Assembly: GCF_030816075.1 (NCBI RefSeq)
Contig: NZ_JAUSXO010000001.1
Coordinates: 2,604,001 to 2,668,000, forward strand
DNA: 64,000 nt
Direction: 5' to 3'
Source of the DNA: Arthrobacter agilis
GTDB lineage: Bacteria > Actinomycetota > Actinomycetes > Actinomycetales > Micrococcaceae
Position numbers and translations under genes: made by a program. Positions 16,800 through 25,752 of this stretch are shown piece by piece (position 1 is the stretch's first letter; each line of letters starts with the position of its first letter). A model generated the notes under the pieces. That model did no database searches. It had not been told where the DNA came from and saw only the letters and a program-made list of their open reading frames with translations.

Positions 16800-17130
16800 T
16801 CGGCCCGCAGCGGACGGCAGGACGGAGGCGAGACCGGCAGGGGACGGAACGACGGGGGCGACGGCGATGACTGCGGCACAGGGCCGCCACCGGGCTCTTC
16901 TGCCCAGCGACCGCCAAGGACACCTTGACGGAGGCAACCGGCAGCGGACGGGACGACGGAGGCGACCGGCGATGACAGCGGCACAGGGCCGCCGGGCTCT
17001 TCTGCCCAGCGACCGCCAAGGACACCTCGACGGAGGCGACCCGCAGTGGACGGAACGACGGAAGCGACCGGCAGCGGCACAGGGCCGCCGGGCTCTTCTG
17101 CCCACCGGACCGCCGAGGACACCTCGACGC
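16800..17130. repeat. Roughly 100-bp degenerate tandem repeats between convergent genes
   Basis: Three diverged copies carry GCACAGGGCCGCC (16876, 16981, 17077) followed by GGGCTCTTCTGCCCA. Periods are 105 and 96 bases, both multiples of three, so long open frames persist on the complement. These encode a repetitive Pro/Gly-rich sequence with no known match, so I read them as non-coding. Confidence 0.7.
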
Positions 17131-17150
17131 CCCAGGTCCGCCGGGGACGG

Positions 17151-18059
17151 CTAGAGGGCTGTGATCATCCAGCCCGCGCGGTGCGTGGCACCAGGCTCGA
17201 GGACCACGAGGTCCTCACCGGTGTTGAAGGCATCGGGCGGGCACGTCATGGGTTCGACGGCGAGTCCCAGGCGGGTGCTCTCGGGTTTGCGAGGGAGATC
17301 GGCCGTGTGGATCTGTACCCACGGGCAGCTCTCGTCCCACACCATCGCGACACCGGTTCCATGCCGCGGATCGGTCACGCGGACCGTCGCCAGACCGGAG
17401 GCATCCGGCGTGAGGTCGGTGAACGCGTGGTCGATCTGCACGTCCCCGATGGCGTGTGCCGCCCGGAAGTCGAACGGCGTGCCCTCCACGGGCTCTTTCG
17501 CCACGGGCAGCAGTCGGTCGGGGGTGACCGTCAGGACGGTCGACGCGGGGAGTTCGAGCACCCACTCGTCGAGGGGCGACGGTCCGGCGACGAGGTAGGG
17601 GTGGGGGCAGACACCGTAGGGTGCGCGCCGTGATCCCGTGTTCAGGGCGGTGATGACGCTCCTGAAGCCCTCCTCGCCCACACTGAAGCGGGCGTGCAGA
17701 GCGACAGTGAAGGGGTAGGCCTCACGCGGCTCGATGGTGCACCCGAGCGTCACTGCGGACTCCGAGTGCTCCACGAGCGTCCAGGGGATGTCGAAGACGA
17801 GTCCGTGGAGGGCGGTGCCGCGCTCGGGCTCGTTGACCGGCAGTTCGTAGTCGACGCCGTCGAACGTGTAGCGCCCGTCCGCGATCCGGTTGGGCCATGG
17901 GGCCACGAAGGCGCCCCGGAAGTTGGGCATCTCCTCGTCGGCTCCGAAGCCGACCACGAGGGGCCGCCCCTCGTGGGTGAGTTCGCGGACTGCGGCACCG
18001 AGACCGAGGACGACGGCCGTGTAGCCGCCGCCCTCGATCCTGTATTCGGGGTGGTTCAT
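17151..18059 (-). CDS. Aldose 1-epimerase family protein
   Basis: 302-residue galactose-mutarotase-fold protein that interconverts sugar anomers. Visible: the arginine in APWPNRIADG, the catalytic histidine pair in TALHGLV and PHPYLV, and the glutamate in LAVEPMTCPPDAFNTG. It is last of the arabinan operon and its ATG overlaps the GH51 stop (ATGA), so it probably speeds anomer conversion of released arabinose. Sugar specificity is inferred from context only. Confidence 0.88.
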   Translation of the reverse strand: MNHPEYRIEGGGYTAVVLGLGAAVRELTHEGRPLVVGFGADEEMPNFRGAFVAPWPNRIADGRYTFDGVDYELPVNEPERGTALHGLVFDIPWTLVEHSESAVTLGCTIEPREAYPFTVALHARFSVGEEGFRSVITALNTGSRRAPYGVCPHPYLVAGPSPLDEWVLELPASTVLTVTPDRLLPVAKEPVEGTPFDFRAAHAIGDVQIDHAFTDLTPDASGLATVRVTDPRHGTGVAMVWDESCPWVQIHTADLPRKPESTRLGLAVEPMTCPPDAFNTGEDLVVLEPGATHRAGWMITAL

Positions 18060-19567
18060 GCGAGGCTTACGGCCGTCCAGGACACGGGCGGAAGCGTGAT
18101 GGTGACGGCGCCGCCGTCGAGCTTCGCTGAGGTGTTGGTCTTCATGGTCACGCGCTCGGGCTCCTCGAGGGTGTTCTTGGCATACACGTCCGTATCGTAC
18201 AGCGACTGCGCCGTCACACTGCTGAACCCGTTCAGTGCCGCGACGTCGATGGTCACGGTCGTCTCCTCGGTCTGGGACCGGTTGACGAGGAAGACGGCGG
18301 TGGCGCCCGTCGCGTCGTCGTGCGTGGCCACCGCGTCCACGAGGGACACGGTGCCGTAGTCGCTGGTCTCGTACGTGCCGGCGTCGAGCTTGAGCTCGAG
18401 CACGGAACCCTGCGCGAGCTTCGAGGTGATGGAGAACGGGAAGAACGTGGTCTGGCGCCAGGCCGGCCCGCCCGGCTCGGTCATGATCGGGGCGATCACG
18501 TTGACGAGCTGCGCTAGCGAGGCCGAGGTGACGCGGTCCGCGTGCTTGAGCAGCGAGATCATCAGGTTGCCGAACACGACGGCGTCGGCCACCGAGTAGC
18601 AGTCCTCGAGCAGGCGCGGGGCCACGGGCCAGTTGTCGAGGCCCTCGATCTTGTCGACGTTCTCGAACCGGCTGATGTACCAGACGTTCCACTCGTCGAA
18701 GGAGATGTTGATGGTCTTCGAACTGCCACGGACGGCCTTCACGTGGTCGGCGGTCGCGACGACGGATTCGATGAAGGAGTCCATGTCGACGGCGGAGGCG
18801 AGGAAGGAACCGAGGTCCCCGTTCTTCTCCTCGTAGTAGGCGTGGCAGGAGATGTAGTCCACGACGTCGTACGTGTGCGAGAGCACCACACGCTCCCATT
18901 CGCCGAAGGTCGGCATGTGGGCGCTCGACGAGCCGCAGGCCACGAGTTCGATGGACGGATCGAGCTGGCGCATGGCCCGGGCCGTGATGGCCGCGAGCTT
19001 GCCGTAATCCTCCGCTGACCGGTGCCCGAGCTGCCACGGGCCGTCCATCTCGTTGCCCAGGCACCAGATCTTGACGTCGAACGGGTCGGGACGGCCGTTG
19101 GCCATGCGCTGGTCGGCGAGTGCGGTGCCCTTGGGCAGGTTCGAGTACTCGAGGAGTTCGAGGGCTTCGGAGGTGCCGCGCGTACCGAGATTCACGGCGA
19201 GCATGAGGTCGCTGTCGACCTTCTGCAGCCACGAGGCGAACTCGTGCATGCCCACCTGGTTGGTCTCCGTGGAGTGCCAGGCGAGGTCGAGGCGGGTGGG
19301 GCGCTCCTCGCGCGGCCCCACGCTGTCCTCCCAGCGGAAACCGGAGACGAAGTTCCCTCCGGGATAGCGGATGGTCGACACGCCCATCTCCTTCACGAGC
19401 TCGATGACGTCCTGGCGGAAGCCCTCGTCGTCAGCGGTCGCGTGGCTGGGTTCGTGGATGCCGTCGTAGACGTGGCGGCCGAGGTGTTCGACGAACCCGC
19501 CGAAGATGTTGCGGTTGATGGGCCCGACCGTGAAGGAGGGGTCGAGCGTGAGGCGTGCGTTCTGCAT
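18056..19567 (-). CDS. abfA: Alpha-L-arabinofuranosidase, GH51
   Basis: 503-residue intracellular GH51 enzyme that removes terminal L-arabinofuranosyl units. Conserved motifs: RYPGGNFVSG, WCLGNEMDGPW with the acid/base Glu (about 173), and ISFDEWNVWY with the nucleophile Glu (about 293). No signal peptide, matching uptake of arabino-oligosaccharides by the upstream ABC importer. Length is normal for GH51. It lies 47 bases after the last permease gene and overlaps the epimerase. Confidence 0.93.
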   Translation of the reverse strand: MQNARLTLDPSFTVGPINRNIFGGFVEHLGRHVYDGIHEPSHATADDEGFRQDVIELVKEMGVSTIRYPGGNFVSGFRWEDSVGPREERPTRLDLAWHSTETNQVGMHEFASWLQKVDSDLMLAVNLGTRGTSEALELLEYSNLPKGTALADQRMANGRPDPFDVKIWCLGNEMDGPWQLGHRSAEDYGKLAAITARAMRQLDPSIELVACGSSSAHMPTFGEWERVVLSHTYDVVDYISCHAYYEEKNGDLGSFLASAVDMDSFIESVVATADHVKAVRGSSKTINISFDEWNVWYISRFENVDKIEGLDNWPVAPRLLEDCYSVADAVVFGNLMISLLKHADRVTSASLAQLVNVIAPIMTEPGGPAWRQTTFFPFSITSKLAQGSVLELKLDAGTYETSDYGTVSLVDAVATHDDATGATAVFLVNRSQTEETTVTIDVAALNGFSSVTAQSLYDTDVYAKNTLEEPERVTMKTNTSAKLDGGAVTITLPPVSWTAVSLA

Positions 19568-19614
19568 CGGGCTGCTTTCTGTTCAGGGTGGCGTGTGGTG
19601 GAGCGGGGTGCGGG

Positions 19615-20541
19615 CTACTTGAGCGAGCCCAGCGACAACCCGCCCTGCCAGTACTTCTGGAGGGAGAGGAAGGCGATGATCAGCGGGATGATCGAGATGA
19701 AGGCGCCCGTGGTGATCAGGTTCCACAGCGCCTCGCCGCCGCTGCCGGCGTTGGACAACGCCTGCCAGCCGTTGAGGCCGACCGTGACGGGCAGCAGCAG
19801 CGGGTCACTGAGGACCGCGAGGGGCAGGAAGAAGTTGTTCCAGGTCCCGACGACGGACAGCAGGAGCACCGTCACGATCGCCGGGCGCAACAGCGGAAGC
19901 GCGATCTGGAAGAACGTGCGGATCTCGCCCGCGCCGTCGATCCGGGCGGCATCGAGGAGCTCGTCCGGTACGGCCTCCTGGGCGAAGACCCGCATGAGGT
20001 ACACGCCGAACGGGCTCAGCAGTGAGGGCAGGATGACGGCCCAGATGGTGTTGACGAGCCCGACCGAGCTCAGGAGGACGAAGGTCGGGATGACGAGCGC
20101 CGTCAGGGGCACCATGACCGCACCGAGCAGGATGCCGAAGAAGGCCCCCCGTCCGCGGAAGTTGTACTTGGCGAAGCCGTAGCCGGCGAGGACCGCCAGA
20201 ACGGTGGCACCCACGCCGCCGGAGATCGCGTAGAGGAACGAGTTGCCGAGCCAGCGCCAGTAGATGCCGTCCTGCCGTTCGAACAGGCCCTGGGGGTTGC
20301 TGAAGAAGTGGAATCCGTCGTCGAACCAGAGCGGCCCGCCGGATCCGCCGAACAGGCCCGCGGTGTCCTTGGTGCTCGCGACCGTCAGCCACCAGAGGGG
20401 GGTGACGAAGTAGATGACGAGCATCAGCAGGAAGATGTGGGAGCCGATCCTGGGGCCGCCGTTGCGAGCCCTGTTCCGTGCTGCGGAGCCGCGGGCTCTC
20501 CGGCCGTCCCGCCGCTGTGGGGTGTCTGTGACGAGTGCCAT
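19615..20541 (-). CDS. Carbohydrate ABC permease, MalG/AraQ type
   Basis: 308-residue inner-membrane permease with six hydrophobic segments and the EAA loop (ELLDAARIDGAGEIRTFFQIALPLLRP) that contacts the ATPase. A basic N-terminal region (about 30 residues) precedes helix 1. It starts 3 bases downstream of the partner permease stop. Together with the binding protein it forms a CUT1 importer; no ATPase is encoded here, so a shared MsiK-type ATPase elsewhere is expected from known actinobacterial systems. Confidence 0.9.
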   Translation of the reverse strand: MALVTDTPQRRDGRRARGSAARNRARNGGPRIGSHIFLLMLVIYFVTPLWWLTVASTKDTAGLFGGSGGPLWFDDGFHFFSNPQGLFERQDGIYWRWLGNSFLYAISGGVGATVLAVLAGYGFAKYNFRGRGAFFGILLGAVMVPLTALVIPTFVLLSSVGLVNTIWAVILPSLLSPFGVYLMRVFAQEAVPDELLDAARIDGAGEIRTFFQIALPLLRPAIVTVLLLSVVGTWNNFFLPLAVLSDPLLLPVTVGLNGWQALSNAGSGGEALWNLITTGAFISIIPLIIAFLSLQKYWQGGLSLGSLK

Positions 20542-20544
20542 GGC

Positions 20545-21495
20545 TTATTTCAGTCCGCTCTGCTTGCGGGTCAGGAAGAGGAAGATGAAGGAGAAGACGA
20601 ACACGACGATCCCCAGTGCGAACGAGATGGCGGAGGCGTAGTTGAACTGGCTGTAGGAGAAAGCCAGCGTGAACGCATACATGTTCGGTGTGTACGACAC
20701 CGGGATGGCTCCCTGCGCCACTCCTCGAAGGACCTGCGGTTCGGTGAAGAACTGGAGGGTGCCGATCAGGGCGAAGATCACCACCATGACCAGGGAGGAC
20801 GAGATCATCGGGACCTTGATGCGCAGGGCGATCTGCCGGTCGGAGGCGCCGTCGAGCACAGCAGCCTCGTAGATCCCCGGGTCGATGCCGCGCAGCGCCG
20901 CGTAGATGATGATCATGTAGTAGCCGGCCCACTGCCAGGTGACGATGTTCACGAGGCTGCCGAAGATGTTGTCCTGTGCCAGGAAGTCCGGTGCGGTCAG
21001 ACCGAAGATGCCGAAGATGCTGCTGGCCGGTCCGAAGCGCGGGCTGTAGAGGAAGCCCCACATCAGGGCACCGATGACGACGGGGACCGCATAGGGGATG
21101 AAGATCATCAGGCGGGAGAACTTCGAGGCCCAGGTGGCCAGGTTGTCGAGGACGAGGGCCGCGACGAGTGCCACGAGCATCTGGGCCGGGATCATGATCA
21201 GGGCGAACTTCGCCACGGTACCGAGGCCCTGGAGGAAGATCGGGTCGGAGAACGCCTTGATGTAGTTGTCGCCGCCGACGAACTTGTTGCCGGTCGCGAG
21301 GGTGCTGGTGAAGAGGCTCATCCGGAAGGCATAGACCAGCGGAAGAATGAGGAAGGTCAGGAAGATGAGGGCGAAGGGCGCCACGAACAGCCATCCCCAG
21401 CGCTGCTTGCGCCGGTAGTTCCTGTCCGGGCGGTGCTTGACCTGGTTGGTTGCCTCGGCGGGGTGTGACGACGTCGGCGCGGTGGTCGTGGCCAT
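20545..21495 (-). CDS. Carbohydrate ABC permease, MalF/AraP type
   Basis: 316-residue permease with six membrane helices and the EAA loop (GIYEAAVLDGASDRQIALRIKVPMI). The start ATG 21495 is preceded by GAGGAAAG and comes 101 bases after the binding-protein stop. The N-terminal 30 residues are polar and cytosolic. Pairs with the following MalG-type permease in a CUT1 importer; cargo inferred as arabino-oligosaccharides from the GH51 gene in the same operon. Confidence 0.9.
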   Translation of the reverse strand: MATTTAPTSSHPAEATNQVKHRPDRNYRRKQRWGWLFVAPFALIFLTFLILPLVYAFRMSLFTSTLATGNKFVGGDNYIKAFSDPIFLQGLGTVAKFALIMIPAQMLVALVAALVLDNLATWASKFSRLMIFIPYAVPVVIGALMWGFLYSPRFGPASSIFGIFGLTAPDFLAQDNIFGSLVNIVTWQWAGYYMIIIYAALRGIDPGIYEAAVLDGASDRQIALRIKVPMISSSLVMVVIFALIGTLQFFTEPQVLRGVAQGAIPVSYTPNMYAFTLAFSYSQFNYASAISFALGIVVFVFSFIFLFLTRKQSGLK

Positions 21496-21595
21496 GGTGG
21501 TCTTTCCTCGAGCTATGGGAAGGATGTCGGGTGGACGGACTCCACCGGGAGCGGCAAGGAGGGCGCCCGCATACTGGCGGGCACCCTCCCGTGGG

Positions 21596-22948
21596 CTACT
21601 TGATGGTGAAGCCCTGCTCGGTCGCGTACTGCTCCAGCGAAGCCTGCAGGTCGTCGAGCGCCTGGCTCGCGTCCTTCTCGCCCTGGACCATCGCGTAGAT
21701 CTGCTCGGTGAGCTGGTCGTAGGCGTAGTTCTGGAACGGGCTGAAGGTCGCGCCCTCGTAGCCTGCAGCAGCGTCGAGGAACACGTCCTTGTTGATCTGC
21801 TGTCCGCCGAAGAACTCGTACTCCTTGTCGGCGAACTCCGGGGAGTCGAGGACCGGTGCGTAGGACGGGAAGAGTGCTCCCTTGTCCACACCGAGGTTCA
21901 TGCCCTCCTCGTTGCCGAAGATGCCCATGGCGACCTTCGCTGCCAGCTCCTTGTCCTTCGCCTGTTCCGTTACGGCGAAGGTGGAGCCGCCCCAGTTCAC
22001 CTGGACGGGGTTGGCTGCGTCCCACTGCGGGAGCGGCGCCGCGCGCCAGACGGCGGTCGGATCGGCGTCGGAGAGTCCCTGCAGGTAGCCGGGGCCCCAG
22101 GCCGCGGCGAGGTAGACGGCGTAGGAGCCATCGACGAGCTTGGTGTTGTAGTCGGCGGTGAAAGCGTCATCGGTGGCGACGAGGCCGTCCTTCACGAGGC
22201 CGTCCCAGTACTCGAGGACCTTCTTCGCACCGTCGTCGTTGACGTTGATACCGATCTCCTGCGGGTTCGCGGAGTCGTATTCGAACGGGACGGAACCGGC
22301 CTGGGCGAAGAGCGCCTGGTTGAAGGCGCGGCCGTTGGTCGGGAAGTCCCCGATGACCGCGCCGCTGCCGGACTCCTTCAGCTTCCGGGCCGCTGCCTCG
22401 AACTCCTCCCAGGTGGTCGGCACTGCGATGCCTGCGGCATCGAAGAGGTCCTGGCGGTAGATCATGCCCATGGGTCCGCCGTCGACGGGGATGGCGTAGA
22501 CGGCGTCGCCGCTGCTCGCGTCTTCCCAGGCGCCCTCGGCGTAGTCCGCCTTGACGTCGTTGGCGCCGAACTCCGTGAGATCCACGAGCGAATCACGGAT
22601 GGTGAAGCTGGAGAGGACCTCTGATTCGAGCTGGATGACGTCGGGGGCACCCGAGCCGGACTCGATGGAGGTGGAGAACTTCGTGTACTCGTCGTTGCCC
22701 TGGCCGGCGTTCGTCCAGCAGATCTGGACGTCGTCGTTCGCGTTGTTGAACTGGTCGACGACCTCGTTGAACGCGGGGTACCAGGCCCAGACGGTGACCT
22801 GAGGGGCCTCGGCGTTGACGATGGTGTTGGTGCAGGACGCAGCTTCGGAGCCGCCTCCGCCGCCGCTTCCGCTTCCTCCGGAGCAGCCGGTCAGTGCTAC
22901 GGCAGTGGCGGCGACGATGCCTGCCGATGCCAGGAACTTGGCTTTCAT
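21596..22948 (-). CDS. Extracellular sugar-binding lipoprotein (AraN-like)
   Basis: 450-residue solute-binding protein of the CUT1 family. The N-terminus MKAKFLASAG...VALTGCSGGSG is a lipoprotein signal with lipobox LTGC (Cys about residue 22), followed by a Gly/Ser linker. The mature part shows family blocks such as VTVWAWYPAFNEVVDQFN. First gene of the operon; a LacI-type operator pair and a promoter lie about 190-240 bases upstream. Cargo is inferred as arabino-oligosaccharide from abfA. Confidence 0.9.
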   Translation of the reverse strand: MKAKFLASAGIVAATAVALTGCSGGSGSGGGGGSEAASCTNTIVNAEAPQVTVWAWYPAFNEVVDQFNNANDDVQICWTNAGQGNDEYTKFSTSIESGSGAPDVIQLESEVLSSFTIRDSLVDLTEFGANDVKADYAEGAWEDASSGDAVYAIPVDGGPMGMIYRQDLFDAAGIAVPTTWEEFEAAARKLKESGSGAVIGDFPTNGRAFNQALFAQAGSVPFEYDSANPQEIGINVNDDGAKKVLEYWDGLVKDGLVATDDAFTADYNTKLVDGSYAVYLAAAWGPGYLQGLSDADPTAVWRAAPLPQWDAANPVQVNWGGSTFAVTEQAKDKELAAKVAMGIFGNEEGMNLGVDKGALFPSYAPVLDSPEFADKEYEFFGGQQINKDVFLDAAAGYEGATFSPFQNYAYDQLTEQIYAMVQGEKDASQALDDLQASLEQYATEQGFTIK

Positions 22949-23133
22949 ATCTCTTGCTTCCTCTCGCGGTGATGATCCACCGTGGTCCGCCCAGGGGCGG
23001 CCGGTCCGGGTGCTGCAGGGAGGAGGATCGCCGGGCACAAGGTGCTGCGCCCGCTCGAATCTTCCTTGATCCGGGTTCGTCCTCCTGCAGTTCCACCGCT
23101 GTGCGAGGGCTCTACAAGTGTCGGTTCCGTCGT

Positions 23134-23160
23134 TTACATCGTTGTAGGTAAACGATGTAG
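23134..23160 (-). promoter_or_regulatory. LacI-type operator(s) for the arabinan operon
   Basis: TACATCGTT (23135-23143) and AACGATGTA (23151-23159) form a perfect 9-bp inverted repeat. Read as two overlapping 14-mers, TTACATCGTTGTAG and the complement of GTAAACGATGTAG, both match the palindrome next to the lacI gene with few changes. The site lies just downstream of the predicted promoter. Confidence 0.75.
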
Positions 23161-23164
23161 AGAA

Positions 23165-23194
23165 AGCATGCAGAGTGGTGTCGGCACCTGTCAA
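23165..23194 (-). promoter_or_regulatory. Predicted promoter of the arabinan operon
   Basis: The complement of 23189-23194 is TTGACA, a consensus -35. About 18 bases on, CATGCT is a weak -10. The operator immediately follows, the layout expected for repression. The -10 is uncertain. Confidence 0.5.
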
Positions 23195-23231
23195 GCCTCC
23201 TGCGGCACATTTCCCCGCCGCGGCCCGAGCG

Positions 23232-24248
23232 TCAGGCGGGCAGCGCCGAGGACTCCCGTTCGATCACCTGGAAGCGTGCCTCGATCTCCCGCGGCGGGGT
23301 GTCGCCGTCACGCCCGGAGATACGCTCCTGCAGCACACGCACGGCCGTATCGGCGATCTCGTCCCGGCCGGGGTCGATCGTGGAGAGGGTGGGCAGCGAG
23401 TACCGGCCCTCGTCGAGGTCGTCGAAGCCGATGACGGCGACGTCGTCGGGAATCCTGCGGCCCGCCTCCTGCAGCACGCGCATCGCCCCGAGGGCCAGGG
23501 TGTCGTTCATGCCGAACACGGCGTCGAACTCGACGCCGGCGTCGAGCAGCTCCCGCATGGACCTGGCGCCGTTGGCACGGTGCCAGAACGTGGTGTAGGC
23601 CACGAGCTCGGGAGCGAACCCTATGCCCGCCTCCTCGAGCGCCTGCCGGTAGCCCTGCAGCCGGAGCCCCGCCGAGCCGATGACCTCGCCCTCGTGTGCA
23701 CCGACGACGGCGATGCGGCGCCGCCCCTTGGACAGCAGGTGCGCGGTCGCGGCCTGCGCCGACTCGACGTTGCTCATGGTGACGTGGTCGGTGGGGCCGC
23801 CGAAGATCCGCTCGCCGAGGAGGACCAGCGGGAAGTTCACGTTCAGGTGGTGGGCGTCCTCGTTGGACATCCCGAGAGGGCTGAACAGCAGGCCGTCGGT
23901 CATCTGCAGCCGCGGGCTGGACAGGATCTCGAGTTCGACGGACCGGTCGCCACCCGTCTGCTCGATGAGGACCTTGAGGCCACGGCGCTCGGCGGCCTTG
24001 ATGATGGAATCGGCGAGTTCGGCGAAGTAGCTCAGCGAGAGTTCCGGCACGGCGAGCCCGATCACGCCGGTCTTGCCCGAGCGCAGGCTGCGCGCCGAGA
24101 GATTGGGGCTGTACCCGAGCTCCGCGATGGCATCCATGACCCGCTGCTTCGTGTCGGCGCGGATGTGCTGGTAGTCGTTGATGACGTTGGAGACGGTCTT
24201 GATCGAGACGCCGGCCGCCAGCGCAACGTCCTTCAATGTGGCCGCCAT
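23232..24248 (-). CDS. LacI family transcriptional regulator of the arabinan operon
   Basis: 338 residues: an N-terminal helix-turn-helix (TLKDVALAAGVSIKTVSNVIN, the LacI signature), the hinge NLSARSLRSG, and a periplasmic-binding-protein-like effector domain. It is upstream of and co-oriented with the ABC/GH51 operon and divergent from alditol oxidase. Matching operators lie before the operon (23134-23160) and before its own gene (24301-24314), suggesting autoregulation and control of both neighbours. Effector likely arabinose or an arabino-oligosaccharide, by context. Confidence 0.9.
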   Translation of the reverse strand: MAATLKDVALAAGVSIKTVSNVINDYQHIRADTKQRVMDAIAELGYSPNLSARSLRSGKTGVIGLAVPELSLSYFAELADSIIKAAERRGLKVLIEQTGGDRSVELEILSSPRLQMTDGLLFSPLGMSNEDAHHLNVNFPLVLLGERIFGGPTDHVTMSNVESAQAATAHLLSKGRRRIAVVGAHEGEVIGSAGLRLQGYRQALEEAGIGFAPELVAYTTFWHRANGARSMRELLDAGVEFDAVFGMNDTLALGAMRVLQEAGRRIPDDVAVIGFDDLDEGRYSLPTLSTIDPGRDEIADTAVRVLQERISGRDGDTPPREIEARFQVIERESSALPA

Positions 24249-24300
24249 GCCGCTCCCTCAGTCCACCCGTGATGCCCTGTACGCCACGCGTGAGGTGAGT

Positions 24301-24314
24301 CTACAACGTTGTAG
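24301..24314. promoter_or_regulatory. LacI-type operator between lacI and the alditol oxidase gene
   Basis: CTACAACGTTGTAG is a perfect 14-bp palindrome with the central CG of LacI-family sites. It lies 53 bases before the lacI start and 78 before aldO, so it could control both divergent genes. Confidence 0.8.
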
Positions 24315-24391
24315 TATGGGCGGGCACCCGCCACGGACGGAGTGTGCAGCATCTCTCCCATCGTCGCGACACCGGGCAGGCAAGGACCACC

Positions 24392-25675
24392 ATGATCGAG
24401 GAACAGGTACGGGATCGGCTCAACTGGGCGGGCAACTACGAGTACCGTGCCCGGACGATGGAACACCCCACCTCGCTCGCGGAGCTGCAGCGCGCCGTGG
24501 CCGGAGCCTCCCGCATCAGGGCCCTCGGCTCGCGCCACTCCTTCAACGACATCGCCGACAGCCCCGGGACGCTCGTGTCCCTGGATGTCCTCGATCCGGG
24601 CGTCGAGATCGACGACGACGCACTCACCGTCACGGTCGCCGCGGGCCTGCGCTACGGCGTCCTCGCGGAACACCTGCAGCGCCGAGGCTTCGCGATCCAC
24701 AACCTGGCCTCGCTCCCCCACATCTCGGTCGGCGGTGCCATCGCCACCGCCACCCACGGTTCCGGTGACGCCAACGGCAACCTCGCCACGGCGGTCGTCG
24801 GGCTCGAACTCGTCACGGCATCCGGCGACGTGCTCACGGTGGCGAAGGGCGACGCCGACTTCGACGGCATGGTGGTGAACCTCGGCGCGCTCGGCGTCGT
24901 CCATCGCGTGACCCTGCGCATCGAACCGTCCTTCGACGTGCGCCAGGACGTGTTCACAGACGTGCCGTGGGACGCCGTCCTCGCGGACTACGACGCCGCG
25001 ACGTCCTCCGCGTACAGCGTCAGCCTGTTCACCGACTGGTCAGGCGACACGATCGGCCAGGCCTGGCTCAAGACCAGGATGGACAGCGGCACGCCCGCAC
25101 CCCGCACGTTCTACGGAGGCGTGCCCGCGGACCGTGCGTACCATCCGGTACCGGGCGTCGCCGCGGACCACTGCACGCAGCAACTCGGTGTGCCCGGGCC
25201 ATGGTCGGACCGTCTCGCCCATTTCCGCCTCGCCTTCACCCCCAGCAACGGCGAGGAACTGCAGACCGAGTACCTCGTGGGGCGCGAGCACGCCGTCGCC
25301 GCCATCGAGGCCATGCGTGCCCTCGCACCCAGGCTCACGCCGCTGCTGCAGGTCTCCGAGGTGCGGTCGATGGCTGCGGACGACCTGTGGATGAGCAACA
25401 ACCACCAGCGGGCCGGGATCGGCCTGCACTTCACCTGGAAGCCGCTGCAGCCGGAGGTAGAAGCCCTCCTGCCCGAGGTGGAGTCCGCACTGGCACCGTT
25501 CGGTGCGCGCCCGCACTGGGGCAAGCTGTTCGCGGCGGACGCCGCGCAGCTCGCGCCGCTCTACCCGCGGTTCGAGGATTTCAGGGCCCTTGCCCGGCGG
25601 ATGGACCCCGAGGGCAAGTTCCGCAACGTGTTCCTCGACCGGACCGTGTTCGGGGATTCCACCGTCCCGGCCTGA
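24392..25675 (+). CDS. aldO: Alditol (xylitol) oxidase
   Basis: 427-residue VAO-family flavoprotein that oxidises the terminal carbon of alditols such as xylitol and sorbitol to aldoses, producing H2O2. It matches Streptomyces AldO over its length as I recall that sequence: NWAGN near the start, GSRHSFNDIA with the histidine that covalently binds FAD (about residue 45), SLPHISVGGAIATATHGSG, AYSVSLFTDW and RPHWGK. CAAGGA precedes ATG 24392. A LacI-type operator lies 78 bases upstream, tying it to the arabinan regulator. A strong dyad follows the stop. Confidence 0.88.
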   Translation: MIEEQVRDRLNWAGNYEYRARTMEHPTSLAELQRAVAGASRIRALGSRHSFNDIADSPGTLVSLDVLDPGVEIDDDALTVTVAAGLRYGVLAEHLQRRGFAIHNLASLPHISVGGAIATATHGSGDANGNLATAVVGLELVTASGDVLTVAKGDADFDGMVVNLGALGVVHRVTLRIEPSFDVRQDVFTDVPWDAVLADYDAATSSAYSVSLFTDWSGDTIGQAWLKTRMDSGTPAPRTFYGGVPADRAYHPVPGVAADHCTQQLGVPGPWSDRLAHFRLAFTPSNGEELQTEYLVGREHAVAAIEAMRALAPRLTPLLQVSEVRSMAADDLWMSNNHQRAGIGLHFTWKPLQPEVEALLPEVESALAPFGARPHWGKLFAADAAQLAPLYPRFEDFRALARRMDPEGKFRNVFLDRTVFGDSTVPA

Positions 25676-25693
25676 CCTGGAGACCCCGGACAC

Positions 25694-25740
25694 GGGACCG
25701 GCCGGCCGCGGAACGCAGCCGACCGGTCCCTTCGCATATG
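25694..25740. terminator. Bidirectional hairpin between aldO and the fusion gene
   Basis: GGGACCGG (25694-25701) pairs with CCGGTCCC (25733-25740), and the stem extends inward as CGGC/GCCG with one mismatch. It sits between convergent stops (25675 and 25753), as a shared terminator would. Confidence 0.6.
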
Positions 25741-25752
25741 GGCTACCGGTGC

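Noticed and set aside
16673..17122. Repetitive Pro/Gly protein encoded on the complement of the 16.8-17.1 kb repeats
   Set aside because: It overlaps the end of the dTMP-kinase-like gene, lacks a ribosome-binding site, and its composition follows the repeat DNA.
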